DNA of 64,000 bases from NCBI RefSeq assembly GCF_003201195.1, contig NZ_QICQ01000014.1, forward strand, positions 1 to 64,000, in the 5' to 3' direction. The notes beneath the pieces were generated by a model. It worked only from the letters and a program-made list of their open reading frames with translations. It was not told the origin of the DNA and did no database searches. The translations under genes and the position numbers were made by a program. Source of the stretch: Nitrosomonas eutropha. Its GTDB lineage: Bacteria; Pseudomonadota; Gammaproteobacteria; Burkholderiales; Nitrosomonadaceae. Positions 18,438 through 27,928 of the stretch are shown piece after piece; the stretch's first letter is position 1; the number at the start of each line of letters is the position of its first letter.

Positions 18438-19679
18438 TTGTCCAAGCGTAAAATAGCCATTACCGGGTTAGGCATTGTCTCACCTATCGGCAATACGGTT
18501 CCCGAAGCATGGGGAAACGTAATTGCCGGGAAATCCGGTATTACACAAATCACACATTTTGATACATCAGATTTTTCCTCAAAAATTGCTGGGGAGGTCA
18601 AAGAATTCGAGATAACAGAGTATCTCTCTGCCAAGGAAGCACGCCGTATGGATATTTTTATCCAGTACGGGATGGCAGCGGCTATTCAAGCTGTCAAGGA
18701 TGCCGGAATCAGTGATGTAACTCGATTCGATGCTGAGCGTATCGGTGTTAATATCGGCTCCGGAATCGGTGGCCTGCCCATGATTGAAAATACCAACGCA
18801 GCCTATCATGCGGGTGGCCCCCGAAAAATCTCTCCCTTCTTTATCCCCAGCACCATTATCAACATGGTGGCCGGTAATTTATCCATCATGTTTGGGTATA
18901 AAGGGCCCAATCTTGCCATTGTTACTGCCTGCACCACCGCTACACACTGCATTGGCAGCTCTGCCAGAATGATTGAGCACGGTGACGCGGATATTATGAT
19001 CTGTGGTGGTGCAGAATCATGCATAACTCCGCTGGCTGTTGGGGGATTTGCCTCCGCCCGCGCCCTGTCATCAAACAATGACGATCCGGCGACAGCAAGC
19101 CGGCCATGGGATCTCAAAAGAGACGGATTTGTCTTGGGAGAAGGTGCAGGCATCCTGGTTCTGGAAGAGATGGAACACGCCAAAAAACGTGGCGCAAAGA
19201 TTTATGCGGAGCTGGCCGGATTCGGCATGAGTGCGGATGCTTATCATATGACAGCCCCCTGTGAAGATGGTGAAGGTGCCGCTCGCTGCATGAAGAACGC
19301 ATTATCTGACGCGCAGTTGAATCTGGAAGATATCCACTATATCAATGCACACGGAACATCAACGCCTTTGGGCGACATTGCAGAAACAGTTGCAGTCAAA
19401 CGTTGCTTTGGAGCACACGCCGGAAGCCTGGCAATCAGTTCCACTAAATCGATGACCGGGCATTTGCTGGGTGCGGCAGGAGGTGTGGAAGCAATTTTCT
19501 CTACTCTGGCCATTTTCCATCAGATTGCTCCACCCACCATTAATCTTGATGAGCCTGATCCCGAATGTGATCTGGATTATGTACCCAACACTGCCAGAGA
19601 AATGAAAATTGACACCGCGCTGTCAAACTCATTCGGATTTGGTGGAACTAACGGTACATTAGTCTTTCGAAAAACCTGA
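18438..19679 (+). CDS. fabF: 3-oxoacyl-ACP synthase II
   Basis: This 413-residue condensing enzyme elongates acyl-ACP. The catalytic residues are Cys165 (VTACTTATH), His305 ([11 protein letters not shown]) and His342 ([13 protein letters not shown]). Translation starts at TTG 18438, since [12 protein letters not shown] is the family start and GCGGAG lies six bases upstream; no ATG fits. It follows acpP by 34 bases. Confidence 0.97.
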   Translation: MSKRKIAITGLGIVSPIGNTVPEAWGNVIAGKSGITQITHFDTSDFSSKIAGEVKEFEITEYLSAKEARRMDIFIQYGMAAAIQAVKDAGISDVTRFDAERIGVNIGSGIGGLPMIENTNAAYHAGGPRKISPFFIPSTIINMVAGNLSIMFGYKGPNLAIVTACTTATHCIGSSARMIEHGDADIMICGGAESCITPLAVGGFASARALSSNNDDPATASRPWDLKRDGFVLGEGAGILVLEEMEHAKKRGAKIYAELAGFGMSADAYHMTAPCEDGEGAARCMKNALSDAQLNLEDIHYINAHGTSTPLGDIAETVAVKRCFGAHAGSLAISSTKSMTGHLLGAAGGVEAIFSTLAIFHQIAPPTINLDEPDPECDLDYVPNTAREMKIDTALSNSFGFGGTNGTLVFRKT

Positions 19680-19806
19680 ATATCATTTCCCGTGTTTCTG
19701 GGATGTGGTATTTGGGAATAATCGAAATACATATGAGAATAACTGATTATGCTTTCCGGGGAAATATCTGGCATGATCAGTTAACCGAATACCTGAGTGT
19801 ACTGAC

Positions 19807-20823
19807 ATGCCTGAATCGACACGTTCACTACGACTTCTGAGTTTCGTTCTTTTAGTCATTCTGGTTGTCAGCACGCTATTTTCCATATGGTTCTACCGCC
19901 TGGTCACAACACCAGTAGAACTTCCAGTCATACCCTGCGAGTTTTCAATTGAACCCCGAGGTAGTCTGCGTAATATCGCTCAACAATTAACCGATGCGGA
20001 TATTCTCCCTAATGCATGGTCTTTCATACTTCTTGCACACATGACAGGATATAACGCATCGCTCAAAGCGGGTGAATATGAGCTTACCCAAAATTTGTCA
20101 CCACTGGATCTGCTGGAATACCTGACTCAGGGAAGAGTCAAGCAACATACGATTACTTTTCTTGAGGGATGGACTTTCTCGCAATTTAGAAAAGTACTGG
20201 ATGAACACCCGGCTATCCATCATGTATCAAGCGAATTCAGCAATTTAAAACTACTGGAGCTAATCGGGGCAAAAGAACCAGGAGTCGAGGGCATTTTTTT
20301 TCCGGATACTTATTTTTTTACCAAAAACAGCAGCGATCTGACAATTCTGAAACGTGCCTACCATGCCATGCAGCGACACCTTGAAACAGAATGGATTTCA
20401 AGACAAAAATCACTCCCGTTGAAGAACCAGTATGAAGGCCTGATTCTTGCTTCGATCATAGAGAAAGAAACGGGAAGAGACAATGAGCGCGCCTGGATTG
20501 CAGGTGTGTTTGTCAATCGTTTACGCCACAACATGAAACTCCAGACTGATCCAACAGTAATTTATGGCATGGGAGATAAGTTCGGTGGGAATCTGCGCAA
20601 GATCGATCTGCAGACCGATCATGCATACAATACCTATACCCGGCCCGGCCTGCCCCCCACCCCCATTGCCATGCCGGGACTGGCTTCCATCCGGGCAGCT
20701 TTTAACCCTGCTATTACTGATAAGCTCTACTTTGTTGCCAAAGGTGACGGAACTTCGCACTTCTCATCTACGCTTGAAGAACATAACCGTGCTGTTCTGA
20801 AATACCAGAAAAATCGTCCATAG
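19807..20823 (+). CDS. mltG: Endolytic transglycosylase MltG (YceG)
   Basis: This 338-residue protein is anchored by one N-terminal membrane helix (about 9-30) and cuts nascent glycan strands in the periplasm. A LysM-like region (about 45-100) precedes the YceG catalytic domain. ASIIEKETGRDNERAWIAGVF contains the catalytic Glu region, and LQTDPTVIYG and YNTYTRPGLPPTPI are typical. The order fabF-mltG without pabC between them is a variant of the usual proteobacterial order. Confidence 0.95.
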   Translation: MPESTRSLRLLSFVLLVILVVSTLFSIWFYRLVTTPVELPVIPCEFSIEPRGSLRNIAQQLTDADILPNAWSFILLAHMTGYNASLKAGEYELTQNLSPLDLLEYLTQGRVKQHTITFLEGWTFSQFRKVLDEHPAIHHVSSEFSNLKLLELIGAKEPGVEGIFFPDTYFFTKNSSDLTILKRAYHAMQRHLETEWISRQKSLPLKNQYEGLILASIIEKETGRDNERAWIAGVFVNRLRHNMKLQTDPTVIYGMGDKFGGNLRKIDLQTDHAYNTYTRPGLPPTPIAMPGLASIRAAFNPAITDKLYFVAKGDGTSHFSSTLEEHNRAVLKYQKNRP

Positions 20824-20931
20824 AATATCCTGATCCTGAATCAAGATGATCTTTCTCTAATACGTTGTCACCCCCCGGGAAGCCAACTCTAAACCCATGT
20901 CAACAGGCCCCGGGAATAACTTGAGCTTAAC

Positions 20932-23547
20932 ATGCAATTTTCACTCATTATTCCTACCCTGAACGAAGCTGGAAATATCGACCTCCTACTAACGAGTATT
21001 TTCTCTCATGATAACTTGGGAGATCAGTTTGAAGTCATTATCGTGGATGACAGTTCCACGGATGGCACTCCTGACAAAGTCAGAAAATGGCAAAACACTC
21101 ATAACGTACATTTGATTGAAAGGCATGCACGGCCCGATCTAACTGCTTCTATTCTCGACGGAACAGCAGCCGCCAAGTATGAAGTCATTGCAGTCATGGA
21201 TGCTGATTTGAGCCATCCGCCAGAACGATTGGCCTCACTGATCCAGCCGATTCTGGATGGCACTCACGACATAACGATCGGCAGTCGTTACATAGCTGGT
21301 GGCGATACTATCGGCTGGCCTTTCTATCGTCTCTGGCTGTCCCGGGCAGGGGGCTGGCTTGCACGCACTATTTGTGATGTAAATGACGCAACTTCGGGCT
21401 TCTTTGCTTTCCGAAAGGAGCTGATCAAAAATATTACAGAAAATGCTCGCGGCTATAAAATCCTACTGGAACTGCTGATGACAGGGCGTGAACAGCTGCG
21501 TGTAAAAGAAATCCCGATCCACTTTCACAATCGACTGCACGGAAGCTCCAAGCTCTCCCTTTCACATCATCTTACTTATCTGCAGCAACTCATTACACTG
21601 GCTGGTGGCACCGTCTCTTTCTACACAGCAAGCCGCTTTGCCATGGTTGGATTTTTAGGTGTCTTTGTCGATGTATTAATTTTTCAATGGATGACCGGGC
21701 AGGGTATCAGTCTGGCAACCGCACATATTTCCAGTTTCATCGCAGCAGCCAGCTTCAACTATGCTTTGAATACCAAATGGTCATTCCGGCTGCAGCATTC
21801 AGGACATTTACATTGGAGCCAGTTCTCTCGCTTTCTGATCGTTGGAATATTTGCAATGCTCCTGAGAGGAGCCGTTCTGGCCTGGCTGGTCTATACCTGG
21901 AACATATCAACTGAATGGGCTATTTTCCCTGCGATTATCGCGACAGCTATTGTAAATTACCTTGGATCTGCTTTTTACGTATTCCCACGAACCAAGCCCG
22001 CTGTTTCTACCGATACGCGATGGCGCATTGCTGCCGTAGGTATTGTCTGTTTCGTCATCCTGTTGCGCCTGGTTTACATGAGTGTGGCGCAGCTAATCCC
22101 CGATGAAGCTTATTACTGGCAATACGCACAACATATGGATTTGAGCTTTTTTGATCATCCGCCGATGGTGGCCTGGTTGATCTGGCTGGGAACCGCGCTG
22201 GCTGGCCAGAATGAATTTGGAGTAAGAATCGGCGCCTTCTTGTGCGGATTGATCGCAATGGCTTATTTATACGCCCTTGCACGCAACCTCTACGATAAAT
22301 CTACCGCTATGCGCTCAGTATTGCTGCTTGCCATCGTACCTTTTGGCTTTGCAGCAGGACTGGCAATGACACCAGATGCACCACTGGTTGCTGCTTGGGC
22401 AGCCACACTTTACTACATGGAGCGAGCCTTGCTCGCAAATCAGAATCGAGCATGGCTCGGGGTAGGTATTGCTTTCGGTCTTGGGATTCTGTCCAAATAC
22501 ACACTTGGACTGCTTGGCATCGCTGCACTGGTTTTCGCTATCCTGGATCCAGTTGCGCGCCGCTGGCTCTTGCGCCCACATCCCTATGTAGCTGTATTAA
22601 TTGCGCTGATATTGTTCAGCCCCGTGATCATCTGGAATATGGAAAATGACTGGGCTTCCTTCCTGTTTCAGACCAATAGAGTTGGCAAAACACACCACGA
22701 ATTTGCAACGCCTAAGTTAATACTTCAAATTGCAATTATGCTTACGCCAGTTGGACTGGCCGCAGCGGTACTTGCATTGCGTTCAGTTTTTCTGAGCTAC
22801 CCCCAGACAACCCGTAAATCTCTTTTCATTGGCGTATTCACTGGGGTTCCACTAATGGTCTTTCTGATAGCCAGTACCTTCGGTTCTTTGCGCTTCCACT
22901 GGACTGGTCCACTCTGGTTAGCGTTGATACCCACCATGGCCTGGATGATCGGACAAAAGAATATATTCAAGAATATCTCGGGATGGCTGAGCGCTGCCTG
23001 GCAGCCAATGATCACCGTGTCATTACTGACCTACGCCTTCATTTTGCATTATGTCACGCTGGGAATACCTGGACTCCCTTATCAATTTCTGAGCGAGCAT
23101 TATTTCTGGAGGGAAACCACAGCAGAAGTCGAAAAAATTGCTGATGAAATCAGGCAAACAACAGGAGAAGCACCAATTGTGGTCGGCATGAGCAAATGGT
23201 CAATAGCCAGTGCGCTTGCGTTTTACAATAATAATCACCCTGCCCTTGATATCCGATCCCGCAATCTGTTTGGCGAACACGCGGCCATGTACAGTTTTTG
23301 GTACCCGTCCGAATCCCCTACTAACCGGTCCATTCTGCTGATTGGAATGAAACGGCAGGCATTAGAATCAGGCTCGGCCGAAGGAAATTTTGAAAGAATA
23401 CTGATAAAACCTGGAAGTACGAATACTCGTGAAATCTATCGACATGATGGCGTTTTATTGCGTACTCTCTATTATCGTACTGCAGAAGGATATCGCGGCA
23501 ATAATCTCACTCCATCATCAACATCTGCTTCTGTAGAAAACAGGTAG
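20932..23547 (+). CDS. Fusion: GT2 polyprenyl-phosphate glycosyltransferase + GtrA + GT39-type transferase
   Basis: This 871-residue protein joins three normally separate modules. Residues 1-220 are a GT2 domain of the dolichol/undecaprenyl-phosphate mannosyltransferase type (IVDDSSTDGTP, and DAD at 90-92). Residues about 225-345 form a GtrA-like four-helix membrane domain. Residues about 360-871 are a GT39/ArnT-like polytopic glycosyltransferase with the catalytic-loop motif PDEAYYWQY (Asp391-Glu392) and FFDHPPM. A plausible reading is one polypeptide that charges a sugar on undecaprenyl phosphate, helps flip it, and transfers it in the periplasm to lipid A, glycan or protein. The acceptor cannot be deduced. 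The frame is uninterrupted across both junctions. Confidence 0.88.
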   Translation: MQFSLIIPTLNEAGNIDLLLTSIFSHDNLGDQFEVIIVDDSSTDGTPDKVRKWQNTHNVHLIERHARPDLTASILDGTAAAKYEVIAVMDADLSHPPERLASLIQPILDGTHDITIGSRYIAGGDTIGWPFYRLWLSRAGGWLARTICDVNDATSGFFAFRKELIKNITENARGYKILLELLMTGREQLRVKEIPIHFHNRLHGSSKLSLSHHLTYLQQLITLAGGTVSFYTASRFAMVGFLGVFVDVLIFQWMTGQGISLATAHISSFIAAASFNYALNTKWSFRLQHSGHLHWSQFSRFLIVGIFAMLLRGAVLAWLVYTWNISTEWAIFPAIIATAIVNYLGSAFYVFPRTKPAVSTDTRWRIAAVGIVCFVILLRLVYMSVAQLIPDEAYYWQYAQHMDLSFFDHPPMVAWLIWLGTALAGQNEFGVRIGAFLCGLIAMAYLYALARNLYDKSTAMRSVLLLAIVPFGFAAGLAMTPDAPLVAAWAATLYYMERALLANQNRAWLGVGIAFGLGILSKYTLGLLGIAALVFAILDPVARRWLLRPHPYVAVLIALILFSPVIIWNMENDWASFLFQTNRVGKTHHEFATPKLILQIAIMLTPVGLAAAVLALRSVFLSYPQTTRKSLFIGVFTGVPLMVFLIASTFGSLRFHWTGPLWLALIPTMAWMIGQKNIFKNISGWLSAAWQPMITVSLLTYAFILHYVTLGIPGLPYQFLSEHYFWRETTAEVEKIADEIRQTTGEAPIVVGMSKWSIASALAFYNNNHPALDIRSRNLFGEHAAMYSFWYPSESPTNRSILLIGMKRQALESGSAEGNFERILIKPGSTNTREIYRHDGVLLRTLYYRTAEGYRGNNLTPSSTSASVENR

Positions 23548-23553
23548 CCGCGC

Positions 23554-24366
23554 TTAGTGATTATGGCCAAAAAATAGCCCTATCAACCATATCGTACTGA
23601 TCCCCAGAACGATAAGCGTGACCTGTTGAACAGTTGCACCGATCTCGGGACGCTTATGCAAGCTGGGAATCAGATCCGACATTGCTACATAAATCATGCT
23701 TGCTGCAGCAATAGCAAGTATTGGAGCAATCAGATGATCCAATTGATTCAGCATAAAATACCCCAGCAACCCTCCAAACACAGTTGCTGTGCTGGATAGC
23801 AGGTTAGACCAGAGTGCTCCCGCTCGTGTAAACCCTGAATTGAGCAAAATAATAAAATCCCCTGCTTCTTGTGGAATCTCATGTGCAGTAATCGCAATAG
23901 CCGTAACCATTCCCAATTGAATATCAGCCATAAAGGCTGTTGCAATCAGGATACCATCTACAAAATTATGAAAAGTGTCACCCAGTATAATCATCATGCC
24001 ACTGCGGCCGTGATCGTGAACACCTACTACACCTCTGCCAGCTGTAGAAACTACCTGCGATGTGGGCTCATGTGCTTCACATTCTGATAAATGGCAATGG
24101 CGCCATAACAAAAGTTTTTCCAGAATAAAAAAAACAAGAATACCAAGTAACAAAATAAACGTCAGTTGTTTCGGTGTATCAGTGAGCTCCAATGCTTCAG
24201 GTAACGCATTCAGAAATGCCGCTCCAAGAAGCGCGCCGATAGCATATGAAATCAGTATATTGATCCATTTATCACTACGGACATTTAAAGCAAATAATGC
24301 TGCAAGTCCAATGCTCAGCAAACCACTTGCTACGCTGGCAAGCACAATCCAGGCTAACACCGACAT
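23554..24366 (-). CDS. ZIP family metal transporter
   Basis: This 270-residue polytopic protein belongs to the ZIP family, which moves Zn2+ and related divalent metals into the cytoplasm. The metal-site helices are clear: HNFVDGILIATAF (His133, Asn134, Asp137) and HEIPQEAGDF (His162, Glu163, Glu167). A variable loop (about 88-120) contains several His, Cys and Glu residues and may bind metal. It is closer to the GufA/ZIP-like group than to E. coli ZupT in length. It converges with the fusion glycosyltransferase and stands apart from the upstream pgeF gene by about 190 bases. Confidence 0.9.
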   Translation of the reverse strand: MSVLAWIVLASVASGLLSIGLAALFALNVRSDKWINILISYAIGALLGAAFLNALPEALELTDTPKQLTFILLLGILVFFILEKLLLWRHCHLSECEAHEPTSQVVSTAGRGVVGVHDHGRSGMMIILGDTFHNFVDGILIATAFMADIQLGMVTAIAITAHEIPQEAGDFIILLNSGFTRAGALWSNLLSSTATVFGGLLGYFMLNQLDHLIAPILAIAAASMIYVAMSDLIPSLHKRPEIGATVQQVTLIVLGISTIWLIGLFFGHNH

Positions 24367-24553
24367 AAATTATGTTTCCAGATGGGTCAGAAATATGCAG
24401 AACAGGCACACTATATCGCTCACGGATTATGTGCAATCGAGCATTAGTAAGGAAGAAAATTCGTCAAGATCTTTTAGGTAAATCCATGCTCAGGAACTGT
24501 AAAACAGGCGTGTTACTTCACATGCTCCCATCTTGGCGGGTATTAAACAAGAA

Positions 24554-25312
24554 TTACTTATCAGGAAACTGCGTCATCCACAATAAACCAGCCATCCTTC
24601 CCGTTTTACCATCACGACGGTACGAATAAAACTTTTCAGGATTGCTGTACGTACACAAATTACCACCATAGATTTGGGAGACCCCGGCATGAGACAGCCT
24701 TTGGCGTGCCAGTTCAAAAAGATCTGCATACCATTTTCCTTTTTCTTTTCCTGGAAAAAATGCCCGCGCTGCCTGACAATCATACTCGGTAAATGTCGTT
24801 CGCACCTCGTCACCGACTTCAAAGTGCTGTGAACTGATTGCCGGACCAAGCCATGCGATTATTTGATCACTATGGCTGAATTCGCGTAATGCCTGAACTG
24901 TGTTTTCGATAATTCCCTTGGCCAACCCACGCCACCCGGCATGGGCAACGCCCACTACACTACCTGCCATGTCACACAATAATACCGGGAGACAATCCGC
25001 CACCAGAACTGCACATACCACTCCGGGATATCGGCTCATTGCAGCATCCCCCTCCAGCGCTTCACTATCAGAATCTACCCAAATTGCCCTGGAACCATGA
25101 ACCTGGGTCAACCAGCGGGGATGATCGGGTAAATATTGACGCAACTGGTTTCGATTTAGTTGAACAACGTGTGGATTATCATCAACATGAACCGCCAGAT
25201 TCAAGCCAGTGTAAGCTCTTTTTTCAGTCGTAACCCTCCCAACATTACGGGTGGTAAACATGGCGCGAACATTTGCGGGAGAAGGCCAGTCCGGTACAAT
25301 CCTATCAATCAT
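24554..25312 (-). CDS. pgeF: Polyphenol oxidase family protein PgeF (YfiH)
   Basis: This protein belongs to the multicopper polyphenol oxidoreductase-like family, whose members act as purine-nucleoside enzymes or as peptidoglycan-editing factors. Metal-site motifs are visible: LTQVHGS, ADCLPVLLCD and HAGWRGLAKG. The ATG at 25312 gives 252 residues beginning MIDRIVPDWPSP, matching the family start. A GTG at 25363, immediately after the preceding stop, would add 17 residues. It is the last gene on the sphingolipid-type transcript; a functional link is not evident. Confidence 0.88.
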   Translation of the reverse strand: MIDRIVPDWPSPANVRAMFTTRNVGRVTTEKRAYTGLNLAVHVDDNPHVVQLNRNQLRQYLPDHPRWLTQVHGSRAIWVDSDSEALEGDAAMSRYPGVVCAVLVADCLPVLLCDMAGSVVGVAHAGWRGLAKGIIENTVQALREFSHSDQIIAWLGPAISSQHFEVGDEVRTTFTEYDCQAARAFFPGKEKGKWYADLFELARQRLSHAGVSQIYGGNLCTYSNPEKFYSYRRDGKTGRMAGLLWMTQFPDK

Positions 25313-25363
25313 TAACCAAGAATTCTTGTCATTACAGGATCTAAATTTAGTAATCGCATCCAC

Positions 25364-26551
25364 TCACTGCGTCACAGCTGGATACAGTTTAGAGAAGGTC
25401 TCACAAACCCGGCCAATTTGTTCAGCAGTATGCGCCGCATTAATGCTGCAACGTACCAATGATTTTCCTTCCGGAGCAGCAGGAGGCAACACCAAATTTA
25501 CATAGATATCGTGCGCCATCAATCCGTTCCACAGGGTCAGCGCCTGTTTAGGGCTGTCAAGTAAAACGGCTACTATAGGTCCGGGCTCTGGGCCCAGACA
25601 ATACCCAGTTTCTTTAAGGCAGGAATAAAGCTGGTGAGCATTCCTCCATAGCTGTTCACGTAATGAATACCCATCACGCAACAACTTCAAAGCAGCACGT
25701 GTGGAAGCAATTGTTGCTGGGGAAGGGGAAGCTGTAAATATGTACGGATGGCTTATATACCGAAGCTGATTAAGCTGGGGATGATTACTGACGCAAAAGC
25801 CGCCGATACCACACAGACTTTTACTAAAAGTTCCAGTTATAAAATCAACTTCGTCAATCATCCTGGCTTTTTCTACCAACCCCTGCCCGGTTTCTCCAAG
25901 AACACCGAGTGAATGCGCCTCATCAAGTAGCAGAGTGCTCTGGTAGACATTTTTCAATTTCACGATCTCAGCCAGAGGAGCCTGATCACCCAGCATGCTG
26001 TAAATACCCTCAATAACGATCAGTGTATTACGGCTGCGATCACCCAGCCTGCGAAGGCGTTTCTCAAGATCGACTACATCATTATGGCGAAAACGGATAA
26101 CATCCGCTCCACTTAGAATACATCCATCATAGATACTGGCATGTGCATCCCCATCAATCAGCACAACATCACCAACCCCCGCCAACCCAGAAATAGTTCC
26201 CAGATTAGCTTGATAGCCTGTTGTAAAAACAATACATTCGCGGCAGTGATAAAACTCTGCCAACTCGCGTTCCAGCGCCCGATGCCCGTAATAATTACCA
26301 TTGGCCATACGTGAACCGGTGGTACCAGTACCTTCCCGATCAATAGCCTTATGAGCAGCCTCTCTGCATTCAGAAGAAAAGCTGAGCCCAAGATAGTTGT
26401 TCGTACCCAGCATTAATACTCGACGCTCCCCGATTCTGGCTTCCGTCGCAGAGTAGGATTCATCTATGGGGATACCAAAAGCAGCGAGCCCCTCGGGTAA
26501 TTGTGCTTTCCTTGCTGCTGCAGCTGCATCAAGTTTTTCCAGCAGATTCAT
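25364..26551 (-). CDS. spt: Serine palmitoyltransferase-like alpha-oxoamine synthase
   Basis: This 395-residue PLP enzyme belongs to the family that condenses an acyl thioester with an amino acid. Its motifs match bacterial serine palmitoyltransferase closely: GTGTTGSRMANG, FTTGYQANLGTIS, DAHASIYDG (His137), EGIYSMLGD, LLLDEAH (Asp210, His213), GTFSKS with the PLP lysine at 244, then GGFCVSNHP and HPYIFTASPSP. The start overlaps the ACP gene as TAATG. With a dedicated ACP upstream it probably uses an acyl-ACP to make 3-ketosphinganine. BioF and KBL are the other members of this fold, but the neighbours argue for sphingolipid synthesis. Confidence 0.85.
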   Translation of the reverse strand: MNLLEKLDAAAAARKAQLPEGLAAFGIPIDESYSATEARIGERRVLMLGTNNYLGLSFSSECREAAHKAIDREGTGTTGSRMANGNYYGHRALERELAEFYHCRECIVFTTGYQANLGTISGLAGVGDVVLIDGDAHASIYDGCILSGADVIRFRHNDVVDLEKRLRRLGDRSRNTLIVIEGIYSMLGDQAPLAEIVKLKNVYQSTLLLDEAHSLGVLGETGQGLVEKARMIDEVDFITGTFSKSLCGIGGFCVSNHPQLNQLRYISHPYIFTASPSPATIASTRAALKLLRDGYSLREQLWRNAHQLYSCLKETGYCLGPEPGPIVAVLLDSPKQALTLWNGLMAHDIYVNLVLPPAAPEGKSLVRCSINAAHTAEQIGRVCETFSKLYPAVTQ

Positions 26552-26805
26552 TATGATGATGATTTAATTTTATAAATCAGATTGGCAAGATCCTGAACCG
26601 TCAGGACATCCACAAGTGCATTCAACGGAACTGAGATATCGAACTGATCTTCAATTTCCATTATGAGATTCAACAGTTTGACTGAATCAATCGCAAGATG
26701 TGTAATGAGATTAGTTTCTGGAGATATCTCTGCTTCAACATCTGTAAAACAAGCCAGACGCTGACAAAGCAGTCCAGTAATTTGTGTTTGGGTTATTTTA
26801 GACAT
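26551..26805 (-). CDS. Dedicated acyl carrier protein of the sphingolipid-type operon
   Basis: This 84-residue carrier protein has its phosphopantetheine site at Ser41 in HLAIDSVKLLNLI. The sequence differs strongly from acpP at 18158. Its stop overlaps the start of the serine-palmitoyltransferase-like gene (TAATG), which suggests that it delivers the acyl chain to that enzyme. Equivalent ACP genes lie next to spt in Caulobacter-type sphingolipid clusters. Confidence 0.88.
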   Translation of the reverse strand: MSKITQTQITGLLCQRLACFTDVEAEISPETNLITHLAIDSVKLLNLIMEIEDQFDISVPLNALVDVLTVQDLANLIYKIKSSS

Positions 26806-26916
26806 GAGATCAATCTCGGAACAGTGTATATGAACAAATTTATTTCCGGATCGAGAAACATGAAAGTCGCGTATTGTCGCATGAAGTATTTTCGAATGCT
26901 TCAGGAATAAATATTG

Positions 26917-27840
26917 TTACATTTTGACAAGTGATGGCAAGGCTGTTTGTAACTTGATTGTCGGATGCCAACCAACTAGCTCTTTCCTCAGGAAAGAAAT
27001 ATCACAGGTCCAGTCAGAATGCTGAAGTTCCATCACCTTTCCTGGTGTCAGCATTGGAGCGTAATTCAAAAGATGAGCCAACCACAAATTAAAACGAGCC
27101 AACATACATATACTGCTTGCCGGTATCTGGAAACAACGTACCGGCTTCCCTAGAACTTGCTGTGCAATCATGGCTATCGATGTATAGTTGTACCCATCTG
27201 ATGTGCCGTCATCAATTGCATAAATACCGCCCACGGGACGGGTTGTCTCAAGCCAGCAATAAATAGCAGCAACCAAATCATCAACATGTATCAAGCCGAA
27301 ACGATTATCCGGATTTCCAGGAACAGGGAGTATACCGTATCGCATAGATCGAAAAAAAGGTAGCATCGCTTTGTCACCAGGGCCGTAAACTGCAGCTGGC
27401 CTGTATATAACAGATGCTAACCGTCCAGAAAATCTCGGGATTTGTTCTTCGGCCTCAAATTTGCTTCGTGCATACCAGGAAAGAAGTGGTTCACGCGCTG
27501 CCAGAGAAGAAATGTGTAAAAATCTTGAGCAAGAAGTTGAGTCAGAAGCTACCCGTAATATATTTCTCGTTCCAATTACATTGGTCTGGTAGAAATCATC
27601 CCAAGATTTTCCTTTGACTACACCGGCACAATGTATAACAGCTTCAGCGCCAGAAACAAGGTCACGCAACGCATTATTACAACCAAGATCTCCAGAAATC
27701 CACTCTATGAATGGACTATCTTTTTGTGAAGATATACATCTTGCCAATGCACGGATTTTCCATCCAGATTCAGCCAACTTAGCAATAAGTATGCGGCCAA
27801 TAAATCCTGTAGCACCTGTTACTGCAACAGTTCTAACCAT
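26917..27840 (-). CDS. NAD-dependent epimerase/dehydratase-like reductase (CerR-like)
   Basis: This 307-residue extended short-chain dehydrogenase has the cofactor loop TGATGFIG (8-15), a serine pair at 111-112 and the catalytic YARSK (Tyr123, Lys127). It resembles sugar epimerases, but in the Caulobacter ceramide cluster the equivalent epimerase-like gene reduces 3-ketosphinganine. Its place between the acyl-activating enzyme and the ACP/SPT pair matches that arrangement. The specific activity is inferred from context. Confidence 0.8.
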   Translation of the reverse strand: MVRTVAVTGATGFIGRILIAKLAESGWKIRALARCISSQKDSPFIEWISGDLGCNNALRDLVSGAEAVIHCAGVVKGKSWDDFYQTNVIGTRNILRVASDSTSCSRFLHISSLAAREPLLSWYARSKFEAEEQIPRFSGRLASVIYRPAAVYGPGDKAMLPFFRSMRYGILPVPGNPDNRFGLIHVDDLVAAIYCWLETTRPVGGIYAIDDGTSDGYNYTSIAMIAQQVLGKPVRCFQIPASSICMLARFNLWLAHLLNYAPMLTPGKVMELQHSDWTCDISFLRKELVGWHPTIKLQTALPSLVKM

Positions 27841-27928
27841 AAAGTACTACCGGATGCGAGAAGAAATCTTTTGACTCCTTCCCCTAAAGAAATAAGCAGA
27901 TTTTACTGATGAAGGATTAGCTATTCTA

